Positions 1-5,278 of a DNA stretch of 5,278 nucleotides are shown here, one piece after another. A program made the translations under genes and the position numbers. Every line of letters begins with the position of its first letter. The first letter of the stretch is position 1. Under the pieces are notes generated by a model. That model did no database searches. It was not told the DNA's origin and was given only the letters and a program-made list of their open reading frames with translations. The stretch covers positions 1 through 5,278 of the forward strand of contig JAURNO010000418.1 in NCBI GenBank assembly GCA_030830145.1, in the 5' to 3' direction. The DNA comes from Verrucomicrobiota bacterium (GTDB lineage Bacteria > Verrucomicrobiota > Verrucomicrobiia > Opitutales > Seribacteraceae).

Positions 1-849
1 ACCCTTTTTGAGAACCATGTTGCCCGTACCTTTGGGCTTGCCCTCGAAATGACGCAAGCCAAACGGGTTGGCCGCCACTAATCCGTAATCCCGAGCATGC
101 CACCAAGTCGGATGGCGAGGATTGGAGGGATGATCGAAAATCGAAATGCCTATATCATTTTCTTCAAAAGGGGCCCAATAGGAAACCCAGGATGCTCGCT
201 TCCCCCAAACCGCCTTGCCGACGATCCCCTCGCTGTTCAACGCGCTTCCTTTGGCCACTTCGCCTTTCAGCCTGAACTGGGGAGCCATACGGATTCCCAT
301 GCTTCCTTCTTTGGTATCGCCAAACGTAACTTCAGACACCGCAGCCTTCAGGGTTATGGCAACATCGATAGCCCGATCCTGTTCACTGGGGGCGTAAAAA
401 GATAATTTCCTCTCATCTTGAAGGAGAGTCTGCCCCTCGGCATTCTGCCAAAGATTCAAGGCGGTGAAGGATGAGTTTCCCATCGAAAGAAAGTCTTGGT
501 GGACAATTTTTCCCTTTCCTTTGCCCACTGCCCAAAAATCAACACCGTTTACTTCCCCATGCGTATACCAAAGGGAAGCATGATGAGGGTGGTCTTTCGC
601 TTCTCCTTTTGCCGCATCCTCGATCGGGAATTTGCGGGTAAGAGGTAGTCCAAAAGGTCCAACAACCGGATAGAAGACGGGTTTGGCTCTTTGGGCGTCC
701 TTGTAAACATAATGAGTAAAGATCTCGTCGTTTACACTAACGACAATGGATCCGTTCTCTTTCTTGAGCGATATCTTGTTCACTCCGAAGGCGGGACCTT
801 GCGACAAAATCGAAACTAAAATAATGTAAAAAGTAAAAGCAAGCTTCAT
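1..849 (-). CDS. DUF6807 (PmoA-like) exported protein, C-terminus cut by window edge
   Basis: The reverse strand is open from an ATG at 849 to the left edge, giving 283 residues without a stop. Residues 1-22 look like a signal peptide (MKLAFTFYIILVSILSQ, then GPAFG before the likely cleavage site), so the mature protein is probably exported. Two stretches are typical of the DUF6807 family, annotated as 'PmoA family' in databases: DHPHHASLW followed by THGEVNGVDFW (residues 86-106), and FDHPSNPRHPTWWHARDYG leading into AANPFG (residues 238-264). The family is common in Planctomycetota and Verrucomicrobiota, often near sugar-degradation genes. Despite the name, it has no demonstrated role in methane oxidation, and its reaction is not established. 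Roughly the last few tens of residues should lie outside the window. An in-frame ATG at 864 would add five residues (MLSLL). I prefer 849 because it gives a standard signal-peptide N-terminus, but neither start has a Shine-Dalgarno site. Family call is confident; function is unknown. Confidence 0.9.
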   Translation of the reverse strand, partial: MKLAFTFYIILVSILSQGPAFGVNKISLKKENGSIVVSVNDEIFTHYVYKDAQRAKPVFYPVVGPFGLPLTRKFPIEDAAKGEAKDHPHHASLWYTHGEVNGVDFWAVGKGKGKIVHQDFLSMGNSSFTALNLWQNAEGQTLLQDERKLSFYAPSEQDRAIDVAITLKAAVSEVTFGDTKEGSMGIRMAPQFRLKGEVAKGSALNSEGIVGKAVWGKRASWVSYWAPFEENDIGISIFDHPSNPRHPTWWHARDYGLVAANPFGLRHFEGKPKGTGNMVLKKG

Positions 850-862
850 AAGGAGGGACAAC

Positions 863-891
863 ATTGATGCACAATGGTCATTTTCGGTCAA
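863..891 (-). promoter_or_regulatory. Candidate promoter for the DUF6807 gene
   Basis: On the minus strand TTGACC (891-886, five of six matches to the sigma-70 -35 consensus) is followed after 17 bases by ATCAAT (868-863, three of six). The -10 half is poor. Transcription from here would begin about seven bases before the ATG at 849 and would exclude the alternative ATG at 864. The short leader resembles the arrangement before the nfeD and floA genes. Weak evidence. Confidence 0.25.
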
Positions 892-1005
892 TAGGAACTT
901 GGCAATTTCAATTCATTAAGAACTTTTCAGTGTGGTGCGACTCGTGTCGAAATGTTTTTTGAATGCGATCCGAATCAGGTTACGACAGTTGATATTGGTA
1001 AGTGC

Positions 1006-1033
1006 TTGAGCAATGGAATACAAGTGTTAGCAT
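1006..1033 (+). promoter_or_regulatory. Candidate promoter for the small cysteine-rich gene
   Basis: TTGAGC (1006-1011, four of six matches to -35) is followed after 16 bases by TAGCAT (1028-1033, four of six matches to -10). The ATG at 1050 follows after 16 bases, so the leader would be about ten bases. This is the same short spacing seen before nfeD and floA in this window. The match is modest and could be chance. Confidence 0.25.
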
Positions 1034-1049
1034 CTTGCAAGTACGATCC

Positions 1050-1238
1050 ATGGAGGAAAACAACAAAGAGAGCAAAGGGCGTGAATCCTCATCCCCCAAG
1101 TGCCAATTCGAGAAATGCAATTTTCCAAAAACTTGCAAATGGAACCAATGTTGCATGCAGGGAGAACTAGAAATCAGCTTGAGAGAAAAGGGTTTCTCCC
1201 CCAAAAAAGATTCGGGAAAAGACGCTCCAAAAAAGTAA
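1050..1238 (+). CDS. Possible small cysteine-rich, lysine-rich protein (62 residues)
   Basis: This reading frame starts at ATG 1050 and encodes a hydrophilic, strongly charged peptide. It has five cysteines at residues 18, 23, 29, 34 and 35, spaced C-x4-C-x5-C-x4-CC, in the segment KCQFEKCNFPKTCKWNQCC. The tail is lysine-rich and ends KDAPKK. The cysteine cluster could bind a metal or form disulfides, but I recognise no family. There is no signal peptide or membrane segment, so a cytoplasmic protein is more likely. Codon choice (AAA, GAA, TCC and TGC frequent) resembles the neighbours. No Shine-Dalgarno site precedes it, which is also true of the confident genes here. The stop lies 14 bases from the stop of the convergent minus-strand gene, a normal convergent arrangement. 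The frame is open further upstream to an ATG at 1002, but the residues before 1050 look unremarkable. It may be a chance frame in intergenic DNA. Confidence 0.4.
   Translation: MEENNKESKGRESSSPKCQFEKCNFPKTCKWNQCCMQGELEISLREKGFSPKKDSGKDAPKK
1181..1200. repeat. Hairpin, 8-bp stem with 4-base loop
   Basis: GAGAGAAA (1181-1188) can pair with TTTCTCCC (1193-1200) around the loop AGGG, with seven Watson-Crick pairs and one mismatch or wobble depending on strand. It lies 52 bases beyond the stop of the minus-strand membrane cluster. On neither strand is it followed by a T-run, so it is not a canonical intrinsic terminator. It could stabilise the 3' end of the floA transcript. It also lies inside the possible small gene at 1050-1238. 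Confidence 0.3.
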
Positions 1239-1252
1239 GGTTTTTGCCATTC

Positions 1253-1708
1253 CTAACGATCCGACCGCAAGGACACCGGTTTATCAAGAATTTCCTTGAG
1301 CACGAATGCCTTGCGGAGTGAACCTTGCGAAGTGAACAGTTCCCGCCTGGCACTCACTCCGGGGCTTTCCGGAAGAGGGGACTCGATTTCAGTTTTCCGA
1401 GATAATGGAGTGTCGGGGATTGGGACGGTAGCCGGTGAAGGCTCAAGATCGGTCGTCGCGGGTTGATCAAGTTGGATATCGTGATCCGAAACGACCATCT
1501 CTTCATACTCGTCTTCGACCACGATTTCCGGGGGACCAAAAGCTTTCTTCAGAACTTCGTCGAGGGAAGGTTGGGGGGGATCCGATTGGCTTGATGGCTC
1601 TTTGGCGGGACTTTTTTCAGGATTGTGCTTTTTCTGAAAAATTCTTCCGATCAAAGAGGCCAAAACCAGCCCAATGATAACCAGAGTATCAAGAGGAAGA
1701 TCAGACAT
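1253..1708 (-). CDS. Single-pass membrane protein of unknown function, last gene of the nfeD-floA cluster
   Basis: I do not recognise a named family. The 151-residue protein has one N-terminal hydrophobic segment (residues 6-20, LDTLVIIGLVLASLI). Basic residues follow (GRIFQKKH), which favour a cytoplasmic tail. A long proline-, serine- and acid-rich linker of about 100 residues (roughly 28-120) looks disordered and includes the acidic run VVEDEYEE. The C-terminal block LRKAFVLKEILDKPVSLR (residues 131-148) is compact. As I recall, similar 'LRxAxxLxEILxxPxxLR' tails occur on small proteins in Planctomycetota and Verrucomicrobiota. The gene follows floA with a 36-base gap on the same strand, so it is probably co-transcribed. 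It occupies the place that yqfB holds after yqfA in Bacillus subtilis, but I see no similarity to YqfB. A role as a membrane-anchored partner of FloA is inferred from position only. The start codon lacks a clear ribosome site. Confidence 0.8.
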   Translation of the reverse strand: MSDLPLDTLVIIGLVLASLIGRIFQKKHNPEKSPAKEPSSQSDPPQPSLDEVLKKAFGPPEIVVEDEYEEMVVSDHDIQLDQPATTDLEPSPATVPIPDTPLSRKTEIESPLPESPGVSARRELFTSQGSLRKAFVLKEILDKPVSLRSDR

Positions 1709-1744
1709 GCGTCGATGCTCGTTTTTTTAAAGACCGAGGGAGGA

Positions 1745-2740
1745 TTACTCCTTGTCTTTGGAAATGCTCGTTCGCATCTCCGTATCCGCCTCGACATTGC
1801 GCATTCTGTAATAATCCATGATTCCTAAATTCCCATTACGGAAGGCTTCCGCCATAGCCATCGGAACCTGTGCTTCCGCCTCAACGAGTTTGGCCTGCAT
1901 CTCTTCGACTTTGGCCTTGTTTTCCTGCTCCAGAGCAACGGCGGCAGCTCTTCTGATTTCTGCTTGAGCTTGTGCAACTTCCTTGTCGGCCGATGCCTGC
2001 GAGGAACGCAGGGCGGCTCCTCGGTTTTCACCCAAATCAACGTCCGCAATATCAATGGAGAGTATCTCGAACGCCGTGCCTTGATCCAACCCACGATCCA
2101 AAACTTTCTCGGTAATGGCATTGGGGTTTTCCAACACGATTTTATAATTCTCAGAAGAACCAATGGTCGAAACAATACTCTCGCCCACCCGTGCAATAAC
2201 AGTTTCTTCTTGGGCGCTCCCAACGTAACGATCCAGGTTGCTTCGGACCGTAACCCGTGCCCGGACCTTGACTTGAATTCCGTCCTTGGCTACCCCGTCG
2301 ATTGTCTCACGACCCTCGATTACGCAATCGATGACCTTGGGGTTGATGGAGGTTCGAACCGCTTCGAGAACCGATTTACTGGTGCCTCTGGTAGCCAAGT
2401 CGATTGCGCAAGCGCGATCCCAGGAAAGCTCGATGTTTGCTTTGGCCGCGGCAATAATGGCCTGCACGGTTTGTACGACGTTGCCCTCCGCAAGATAATG
2501 GGCTTCCAGTTGATCAGTGGTCAAAGGAAGGCTTGCTTTGACTGCGGTGACTCTCGCATCGACAATCAAACCAACGGGTACTCCTCTCAAACGCATCGCC
2601 AAGAGGGTAGGGAAGCCAACCCGCGCCTTGGCAAGCAAGGCTTTGAGCCAGGTCGTGAAAAATGAAAAGATGACAAGGGCGACGACCAAGCCGACGACGA
2701 CAAGCAATCCAACGATTATCCAGTTTATCAATTCCATCAT
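1745..2740 (-). CDS. floA: Flotillin-like protein FloA
   Basis: This 331-residue protein has the length and structure of the FloA (YqfA) family. It opens with a long membrane hairpin or helix (residues 5-29, [19 protein letters not shown] onward). A band 7/SPFH-like domain follows (about 50-240), containing [17 protein letters not shown], a signature-like block, and [17 protein letters not shown] at its end. A coiled region rich in alanine, glutamate and glutamine follows (about 245-300, [17 protein letters not shown]). The C-terminus ends in the family motif [17 protein letters not shown] (308-323). FloA oligomerises in the cytoplasmic membrane and organises functional microdomains. In Bacillus subtilis its gene is adjacent to an NfeD gene (yqeZ), as here. 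It lies 71 bases after the short nfeD gene, and a perfect TATAAT box in that gap suggests it can be expressed separately. Two adjacent ATG codons open the frame at 2740 and 2737. Either could be the start, and no strong ribosome site separates them. Confidence 0.96.
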   Translation of the reverse strand: MMELINWIIVGLLVVVGLVVALVIFSFFTTWLKALLAKARVGFPTLLAMRLRGVPVGLIVDARVTAVKASLPLTTDQLEAHYLAEGNVVQTVQAIIAAAKANIELSWDRACAIDLATRGTSKSVLEAVRTSINPKVIDCVIEGRETIDGVAKDGIQVKVRARVTVRSNLDRYVGSAQEETVIARVGESIVSTIGSSENYKIVLENPNAITEKVLDRGLDQGTAFEILSIDIADVDLGENRGAALRSSQASADKEVAQAQAEIRRAAAVALEQENKAKVEEMQAKLVEAEAQVPMAMAEAFRNGNLGIMDYYRMRNVEADTEMRTSISKDKE

Positions 2741-2758
2741 AATATTTCTTGGGTATTC

Positions 2759-2764
2759 ATTATA
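2759..2764 (-). promoter_or_regulatory. Perfect -10 box before floA
   Basis: The minus strand reads TATAAT at 2764-2759, a full match to the sigma-70 -10 consensus, 18 bases before the floA ATG at 2740. The six bases 17 upstream (CAAGAC) do not resemble a -35 box, and no extended TGn element is present, so the promoter would need an activator or a relaxed -35. The predicted leader is about 12 bases. It would give floA and the following gene a transcript separate from the nfeD genes. Confidence 0.45.
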
Positions 2765-2788
2765 GTGTAATAAGCAAAATGGTCTTGG

Positions 2789-2814
2789 CCTGATCGGCTG
2801 AGTCCGTCAACTCA
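2789..2814 (-). other. nfeD-floA spacer with weak hairpin
   Basis: Just after the short nfeD stop codon the minus strand can form a five-pair stem, TGAGT with ACTCA, around the loop TGACGG. No T-run follows, so it is unlikely to terminate transcription. The sequence TTGACG here resembles a -35 box but lies about 40 bases from the TATAAT, too far to pair with it. Confidence 0.25.
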
Positions 2815-3279
2815 TAAGCGTCTAATTCGAATTCGAAAGTCGTCCAATCCGATTACCTTGATTTTGCAGCCCTTTGGCAGGTACCCGTCTTCACATACGG
2901 CATCGTAGCTCTTGCCGGAAATGGAAACCATGCCCTCGGGGCGATGGTCGGTCAAGGTCTCCCCTTGCTTACCCACTACCTCTTCAGGGGAAACCTCCGA
3001 GTTGCTCACGCCATCATCCACCTTGTCCAAGAACAAGTCTTTGCCAAGCTTACTCTTGGACAACCACTTGAGTTCGACAAACACCATGAAGATCGCTCCC
3101 AGCGATCCGACAAGAAAGGTAACGCAGGGGGCGAACCAACCCCCGAAGGCTTGGTGGGACAAATAGGCGGAAAATACAATGCATACAAATCCAAGAACGC
3201 CAAGGATGCCGCCCGGAACAATGGCTTCCAGCCCAATAAGGGCAAAACCAAAAAGCATAGCTGCGATGACTTCGGTCAT
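2812..3279 (-). CDS. Short NfeD-family membrane protein with OB-fold domain
   Basis: This 155-residue protein lacks any protease domain. Residues 4-72 hold two to three hydrophobic segments, including GLEAIVPGGILGVLG, the NfeD-type glycine/proline-rich turn. A charged linker (about 73-100) follows. The C-terminal soluble domain (101-155) carries the NfeD OB-fold pattern: VVGKQGETLTDHRPEGMVSI, then GKSYDAVCEDGYLPKGCKI and a final beta strand. Proteins of this short class are partners of flotillin-like and SPFH proteins; the OB domain is thought to mediate contacts at the membrane. Its ATG overlaps the stop of the upstream protease-type nfeD gene in the four bases ATGA (3276-3279). That arrangement favours translational coupling, and a weak GTGGA sits just before the ATG. 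It lies directly upstream of floA, its likely interaction partner. A split of one ancestral nfeD function over two adjacent genes is plausible. Confidence 0.93.
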   Translation of the reverse strand: MTEVIAAMLFGFALIGLEAIVPGGILGVLGFVCIVFSAYLSHQAFGGWFAPCVTFLVGSLGAIFMVFVELKWLSKSKLGKDLFLDKVDDGVSNSEVSPEEVVGKQGETLTDHRPEGMVSISGKSYDAVCEDGYLPKGCKIKVIGLDDFRIRIRRL

Positions 3280-4805
3280 TCCACTTTTTCAACAACCAAT
3301 TCAAGGCCGTTTTTTTCAACGACCCTTATTTTTTCCCCACGATGAATTTTTCCGAGCTTGGATCTGGCCTCGAAACGCTCTTCATCAATCAAAACAAAAC
3401 CAGCCGGATAAAGTTCCGAGACCGTCACACCAAGTGAGCCCGTGGACACCATCGCTTGGCCGGCAGTTTCCGTTGCCGGCTCACCGGCAATTGAAGGACC
3501 ACCCACCGTCTCACTTAAAACCATCCAGTTCCAAAGCGGAGTTTTGGGCAGAATGCGGGAAAGGAGAAAACACACGACCACAGCCATTGCCATGGCCTGC
3601 GTAAATTCGATTGCCGAGGCATGGAACGTTTGCGGTGCCCAAACGAAATCCGTGTTGGGCCATACGTCGACCATAGCCCAAAAAATGGATCCGAGCATCA
3701 TAAGGAGACCCAAAATACCCGGAATCAAAAAGCCCGGAAGGACAAAGACCTCCAACACAACTAAACAGAGTCCCAGCAAGAAAACCAAGAGTTCTTCCTG
3801 TCCGGCTAAACCGGAAACGTATTTCGATCCGAAAAAAACCAAAAGGAGGATCAACCCCAACACACCGAAAATTCCGAACCCGGGAGTCTTGAACTCGACA
3901 AAAAGGCAAACCATTCCCAACCCGAGTAAAATAGGGGCGATTCCATTGAGCCAAAGTCCGGTTTTTTCAGCCCAATTGACTTTCATTTCGGCCAAACGAT
4001 AATTTCCCTCGCCCCATCTTTCATCGAGTAGTTCTTCTACGGATCGATAAACTCCAATCCCCAAGAGTGGCTCAGGTGGATTTCCGTATAGTTTACACGC
4101 TTCCTCTCCCGTCAAAGTCAGCAGTTCACCTTCCTTTTGAATGCGGGAACCATCCTCGGCCAACAGGGGTTGGCCATCAGGCATCAGTGTTTCATTACCA
4201 TCCATCATGGCGGCCATGACTTGAGCCCGGTAAGGATGACTTCCCGAATAACTGCGAATCTTGGCCTTGAGGTAGGAATTGATTTTTCTCTTCATCGAGG
4301 AATCGATGTTGCCCCCTCCACCACTCACCGCCTCGGCAGCGCCTATTTGCGAAAGAGGAGCGAAGGCAATTTCGCTGGTGGCTATGGCAATGTAAGCTCC
4401 GGCGGAAATCGCTTCTCGGTTGACATAAGTGATGATCGTCCCGTCAAAGCGTTCAAGGGTTTCAATGATTTCCTGCATGATTTCGAGGGTGACCCCCAAT
4501 TCTCCACCGGGTGTCTCCATGTCGAGAATGACCAAGTTTGCCTGTTCTTCCAAGGCGGTCTTCATGCCTCTCCTTAAAATATCGAGAACCGGAGGTCCTA
4601 TTTGGTCCCGCACCGGAATGACGTAGGCAAGCTTTGGGGGAGCATCGGGTGAAGTAGTCGAATCAGGATTGGTGGAGGCGGTTTGATTGGCTTCGTTAAG
4701 CGAAAGTGGAATCTCCTCGGTCGAATGAACCGAGTCGGTCCCCCAAGCCAACATTGCCCAAAAAACGGAAGCCAAAAAGAGGAGATTTCTTTCGCAAAAT
4801 TTCAT
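3276..4805 (-). CDS. Long NfeD protein: ClpP-like membrane serine protease with OB-fold domain
   Basis: With the start at 4805 this is a 509-residue protein; the frame is open upstream to ATG 4862 (528 residues). I prefer 4805 because it begins a clear signal peptide (MKFCERNLLFLASVFWAML, cleavage near AWG). Also, a perfect -10 box (4827-4822) would lie inside the longer version. Numbered from 4805, residues 58-285 form the ClpP/SppA-like protease domain. TPGG is at 98-101. Ser134 in ISAGAYI is the expected nucleophile. Lys174 in KRKINSYL aligns with the catalytic lysine of archaeal NfeD proteases such as PH1510, so the Ser-Lys dyad appears intact. Four to five membrane segments follow (about 285-417), including the turns KTPGFGIFG and LPGFLIPG. 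A C-terminal OB domain occupies about 430-509. Known relatives cleave hydrophobic membrane-associated peptides such as stomatin tails. As first gene of the cluster, overlapping the short nfeD by four bases, it probably works with FloA. Its target here is inferred. Confidence 0.94.
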   Translation of the reverse strand: MKFCERNLLFLASVFWAMLAWGTDSVHSTEEIPLSLNEANQTASTNPDSTTSPDAPPKLAYVIPVRDQIGPPVLDILRRGMKTALEEQANLVILDMETPGGELGVTLEIMQEIIETLERFDGTIITYVNREAISAGAYIAIATSEIAFAPLSQIGAAEAVSGGGGNIDSSMKRKINSYLKAKIRSYSGSHPYRAQVMAAMMDGNETLMPDGQPLLAEDGSRIQKEGELLTLTGEEACKLYGNPPEPLLGIGVYRSVEELLDERWGEGNYRLAEMKVNWAEKTGLWLNGIAPILLGLGMVCLFVEFKTPGFGIFGVLGLILLLVFFGSKYVSGLAGQEELLVFLLGLCLVVLEVFVLPGFLIPGILGLLMMLGSIFWAMVDVWPNTDFVWAPQTFHASAIEFTQAMAMAVVVCFLLSRILPKTPLWNWMVLSETVGGPSIAGEPATETAGQAMVSTGSLGVTVSELYPAGFVLIDEERFEARSKLGKIHRGEKIRVVEKNGLELVVEKVE

Positions 4806-4821
4806 AAGGGATGGAATTCTC

Positions 4822-4849
4822 ATTATAAATACCAAATGACATTGCGCAA
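4822..4849 (-). promoter_or_regulatory. Promoter of the nfeD-nfeD-floA cluster
   Basis: On the minus strand TTGCGC (4849-4844, matching TTG of the -35 consensus) is followed after 16 bases by a perfect TATAAT (4827-4822). The signal-peptide ATG at 4805 lies 16 bases further on, giving a leader of about ten bases. The ATG at 4823 overlaps the -10 box and the ATG at 4862 lies upstream of the whole element, so neither could be used on this transcript. The -10 match is strong and the -35 match weak. Confidence 0.5.
4842..4849. promoter_or_regulatory. Palindrome TTGCGCAA in the divergent intergenic region
   Basis: This perfect 8-base palindrome lies between the divergent nfeD and epimerase genes and overlaps the -35 position of the nfeD promoter. 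It could be a regulator half-site or simply chance; nothing around it extends the symmetry convincingly. Confidence 0.2.
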
Positions 4850-4877
4850 ATAGGAAAGACAAGACAGATCATACAAC

Positions 4878-5278
4878 ATGGAAAAGGTAAGTTACCAAAA
4901 CATTGAGATCAACAGGTGGGACGTGGGGCCTTCTACTTTTTTGGCTTCTCCGGAAAAAGGCGCTACTTTGTTGAATTGGCATGTTAACATGAGCGATGGC
5001 TCCGTCCGCGACGTCGTTCATTGGCCGGAAAACAACTCGAATCCCATGCTCCAAGAAGTTCATGGCGGGATTCCTATCTTGTTTCCCTTCGCAGGGGCAT
5101 GCTTTCACGAGGGGAAGGAAAACCATTGGAAGATTCCCGACGGAACAGTACGCCCAATGCCTCTTCATGGCTTTGCCCGCGATTCGGAATTTATCATTCG
5201 CTCCATAGACAAGGCGGGTTTCGAGGTCGAATTGTCCCAAAAGGAATCGGACAAGGAATTCTATCCCTTCGAGTATAC
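4878..5278 (+). CDS. Aldose 1-epimerase-family protein, N-terminal part (cut by window edge)
   Basis: From ATG 4878 the plus strand is open to the right edge, giving 133 residues of a protein that is normally about 270-300 long. Recognisable blocks are KGATLLNWHV (27-36), HGGIPILFPFAG (62-73) and PMPLHGFARDSEF (93-105). These are typical of galactose-mutarotase-like proteins, and the HGFAR form resembles the YeaD/YMR099C glucose-6-phosphate 1-epimerase branch more than classical GalM. His97 in HGFAR is the expected first substrate-binding histidine. The second histidine and the catalytic glutamate should lie past the edge. Such enzymes interconvert alpha and beta anomers of hexoses or hexose phosphates in the cytoplasm. 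No signal peptide is present, consistent with that. The gene diverges from the nfeD cluster with 72 bases between the starts. No Shine-Dalgarno site lies at a useful distance; AGGAAAG at 4852-4858 is about 20 bases away. The exact substrate cannot be told from this fragment. Confidence 0.88.
   Translation, partial: MEKVSYQNIEINRWDVGPSTFLASPEKGATLLNWHVNMSDGSVRDVVHWPENNSNPMLQEVHGGIPILFPFAGACFHEGKENHWKIPDGTVRPMPLHGFARDSEFIIRSIDKAGFEVELSQKESDKEFYPFEY

Larger units (their letters stand above)
850..1252. other. 403-base intergenic stretch without a recognised gene
   Basis: This gap lies between the start of the DUF6807 gene and the stop of the 151-residue membrane protein gene, both on the minus strand. 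No known protein family, tRNA or structured RNA is visible. It contains one plausible small plus-strand reading frame (1050-1238), a hairpin at 1181-1200 and weak promoter-like sequences. A 31-codon plus-strand frame (867-962) has a good AGGAGG at 851-856, but its predicted peptide has no recognisable features. The two genes read away from and toward this gap respectively, so it should hold both the promoter of the DUF6807 gene and the 3' end of the nfeD-floA transcript. Confidence 0.6.

Noticed and set aside
97..405. 102-codon plus-strand frame opposite the DUF6807 gene
   Set aside because: It is antisense to the family-defining motifs of the DUF6807 protein and has no recognisable domain.
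1..849. Link of the PmoA-like protein to methane monooxygenase
   Set aside because: The family name is an annotation legacy; the sequence resembles DUF6807, not the membrane-bound PmoA subunit with its multiple membrane helices.
980..1204. 74-codon minus-strand frame in the intergenic gap
   Set aside because: It has no recognisable features, and the plus-strand frame with its cysteine cluster is the more protein-like of the two. Both cannot be preferred.
1964..2665. Long plus-strand reading frame of 233 codons opposite floA
   Set aside because: It lies wholly antisense to a clearly recognisable FloA protein, and its translation has no family features. It is a by-product of codon bias in floA.
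3511..3954. Alternative 147-codon minus-strand frame within long nfeD, possibly indicating a frameshift
   Set aside because: The nfeD frame continues unbroken through its membrane segments and OB domain, so there is no frameshift to explain.
3442..4002. 186-codon plus-strand frame opposite the long nfeD gene
   Set aside because: It is antisense to conserved membrane and OB regions of NfeD, and its low-complexity lysine/proline/threonine-rich translation looks like a shadow.
4869..5240. 123-codon minus-strand frame opposite the epimerase gene
   Set aside because: The plus strand carries aldose-epimerase motifs across the same bases; the minus-strand translation is featureless.

Overview
The window comes from a bacterium with moderate GC content. 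Its gene content (a DUF6807/PmoA-like secreted protein, and two NfeD proteins followed by flotillin-like FloA) and the absence of good Shine-Dalgarno sites suggest the Verrucomicrobiota/Planctomycetota group. An Opitutae-like verrucomicrobium is my best guess. This is inference: there is no rRNA or other taxonomic marker here.

Layout: (1) Positions 1-849, minus strand: an exported DUF6807 (PmoA-like) protein whose C-terminus runs off the left edge. (2) Positions 850-1252: a 403-base stretch with no recognisable family. It holds a possible 62-residue cysteine-rich plus-strand gene (1050-1238), a 20-base hairpin and a weak candidate promoter facing each way. (3) Positions 1253-4805, minus strand: a four-gene membrane cluster. 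In transcription order it is a long NfeD protein with a ClpP-like serine protease domain (3276-4805), a short NfeD protein with an OB domain (2812-3279, 4-base overlap), flotillin-like FloA (1745-2740), and an unrecognised 151-residue single-pass membrane protein (1253-1708). (4) Positions 4878-5278, plus strand: the first 133 residues of an aldose-1-epimerase-like protein, divergent from the cluster and cut by the right edge.

The NfeD/FloA cluster matches the arrangement known from Bacillus subtilis (yqeZ-yqfA-yqfB), where NfeD and flotillin-like proteins act together in membrane microdomains. A perfect TATAAT box lies before the long nfeD gene and a second one before floA, so floA and its downstream partner may also be transcribed separately. 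The first of these boxes lies inside the longest possible nfeD reading frame, which argues for a start 19 codons further in, at a typical signal peptide. Several genes start only about 13-18 bases downstream of a -10-like box, which implies short leaders and no Shine-Dalgarno pairing. The sugar-related genes at the two edges have no visible functional link to the membrane cluster. I see no mobile element, CRISPR array, tRNA or rRNA.
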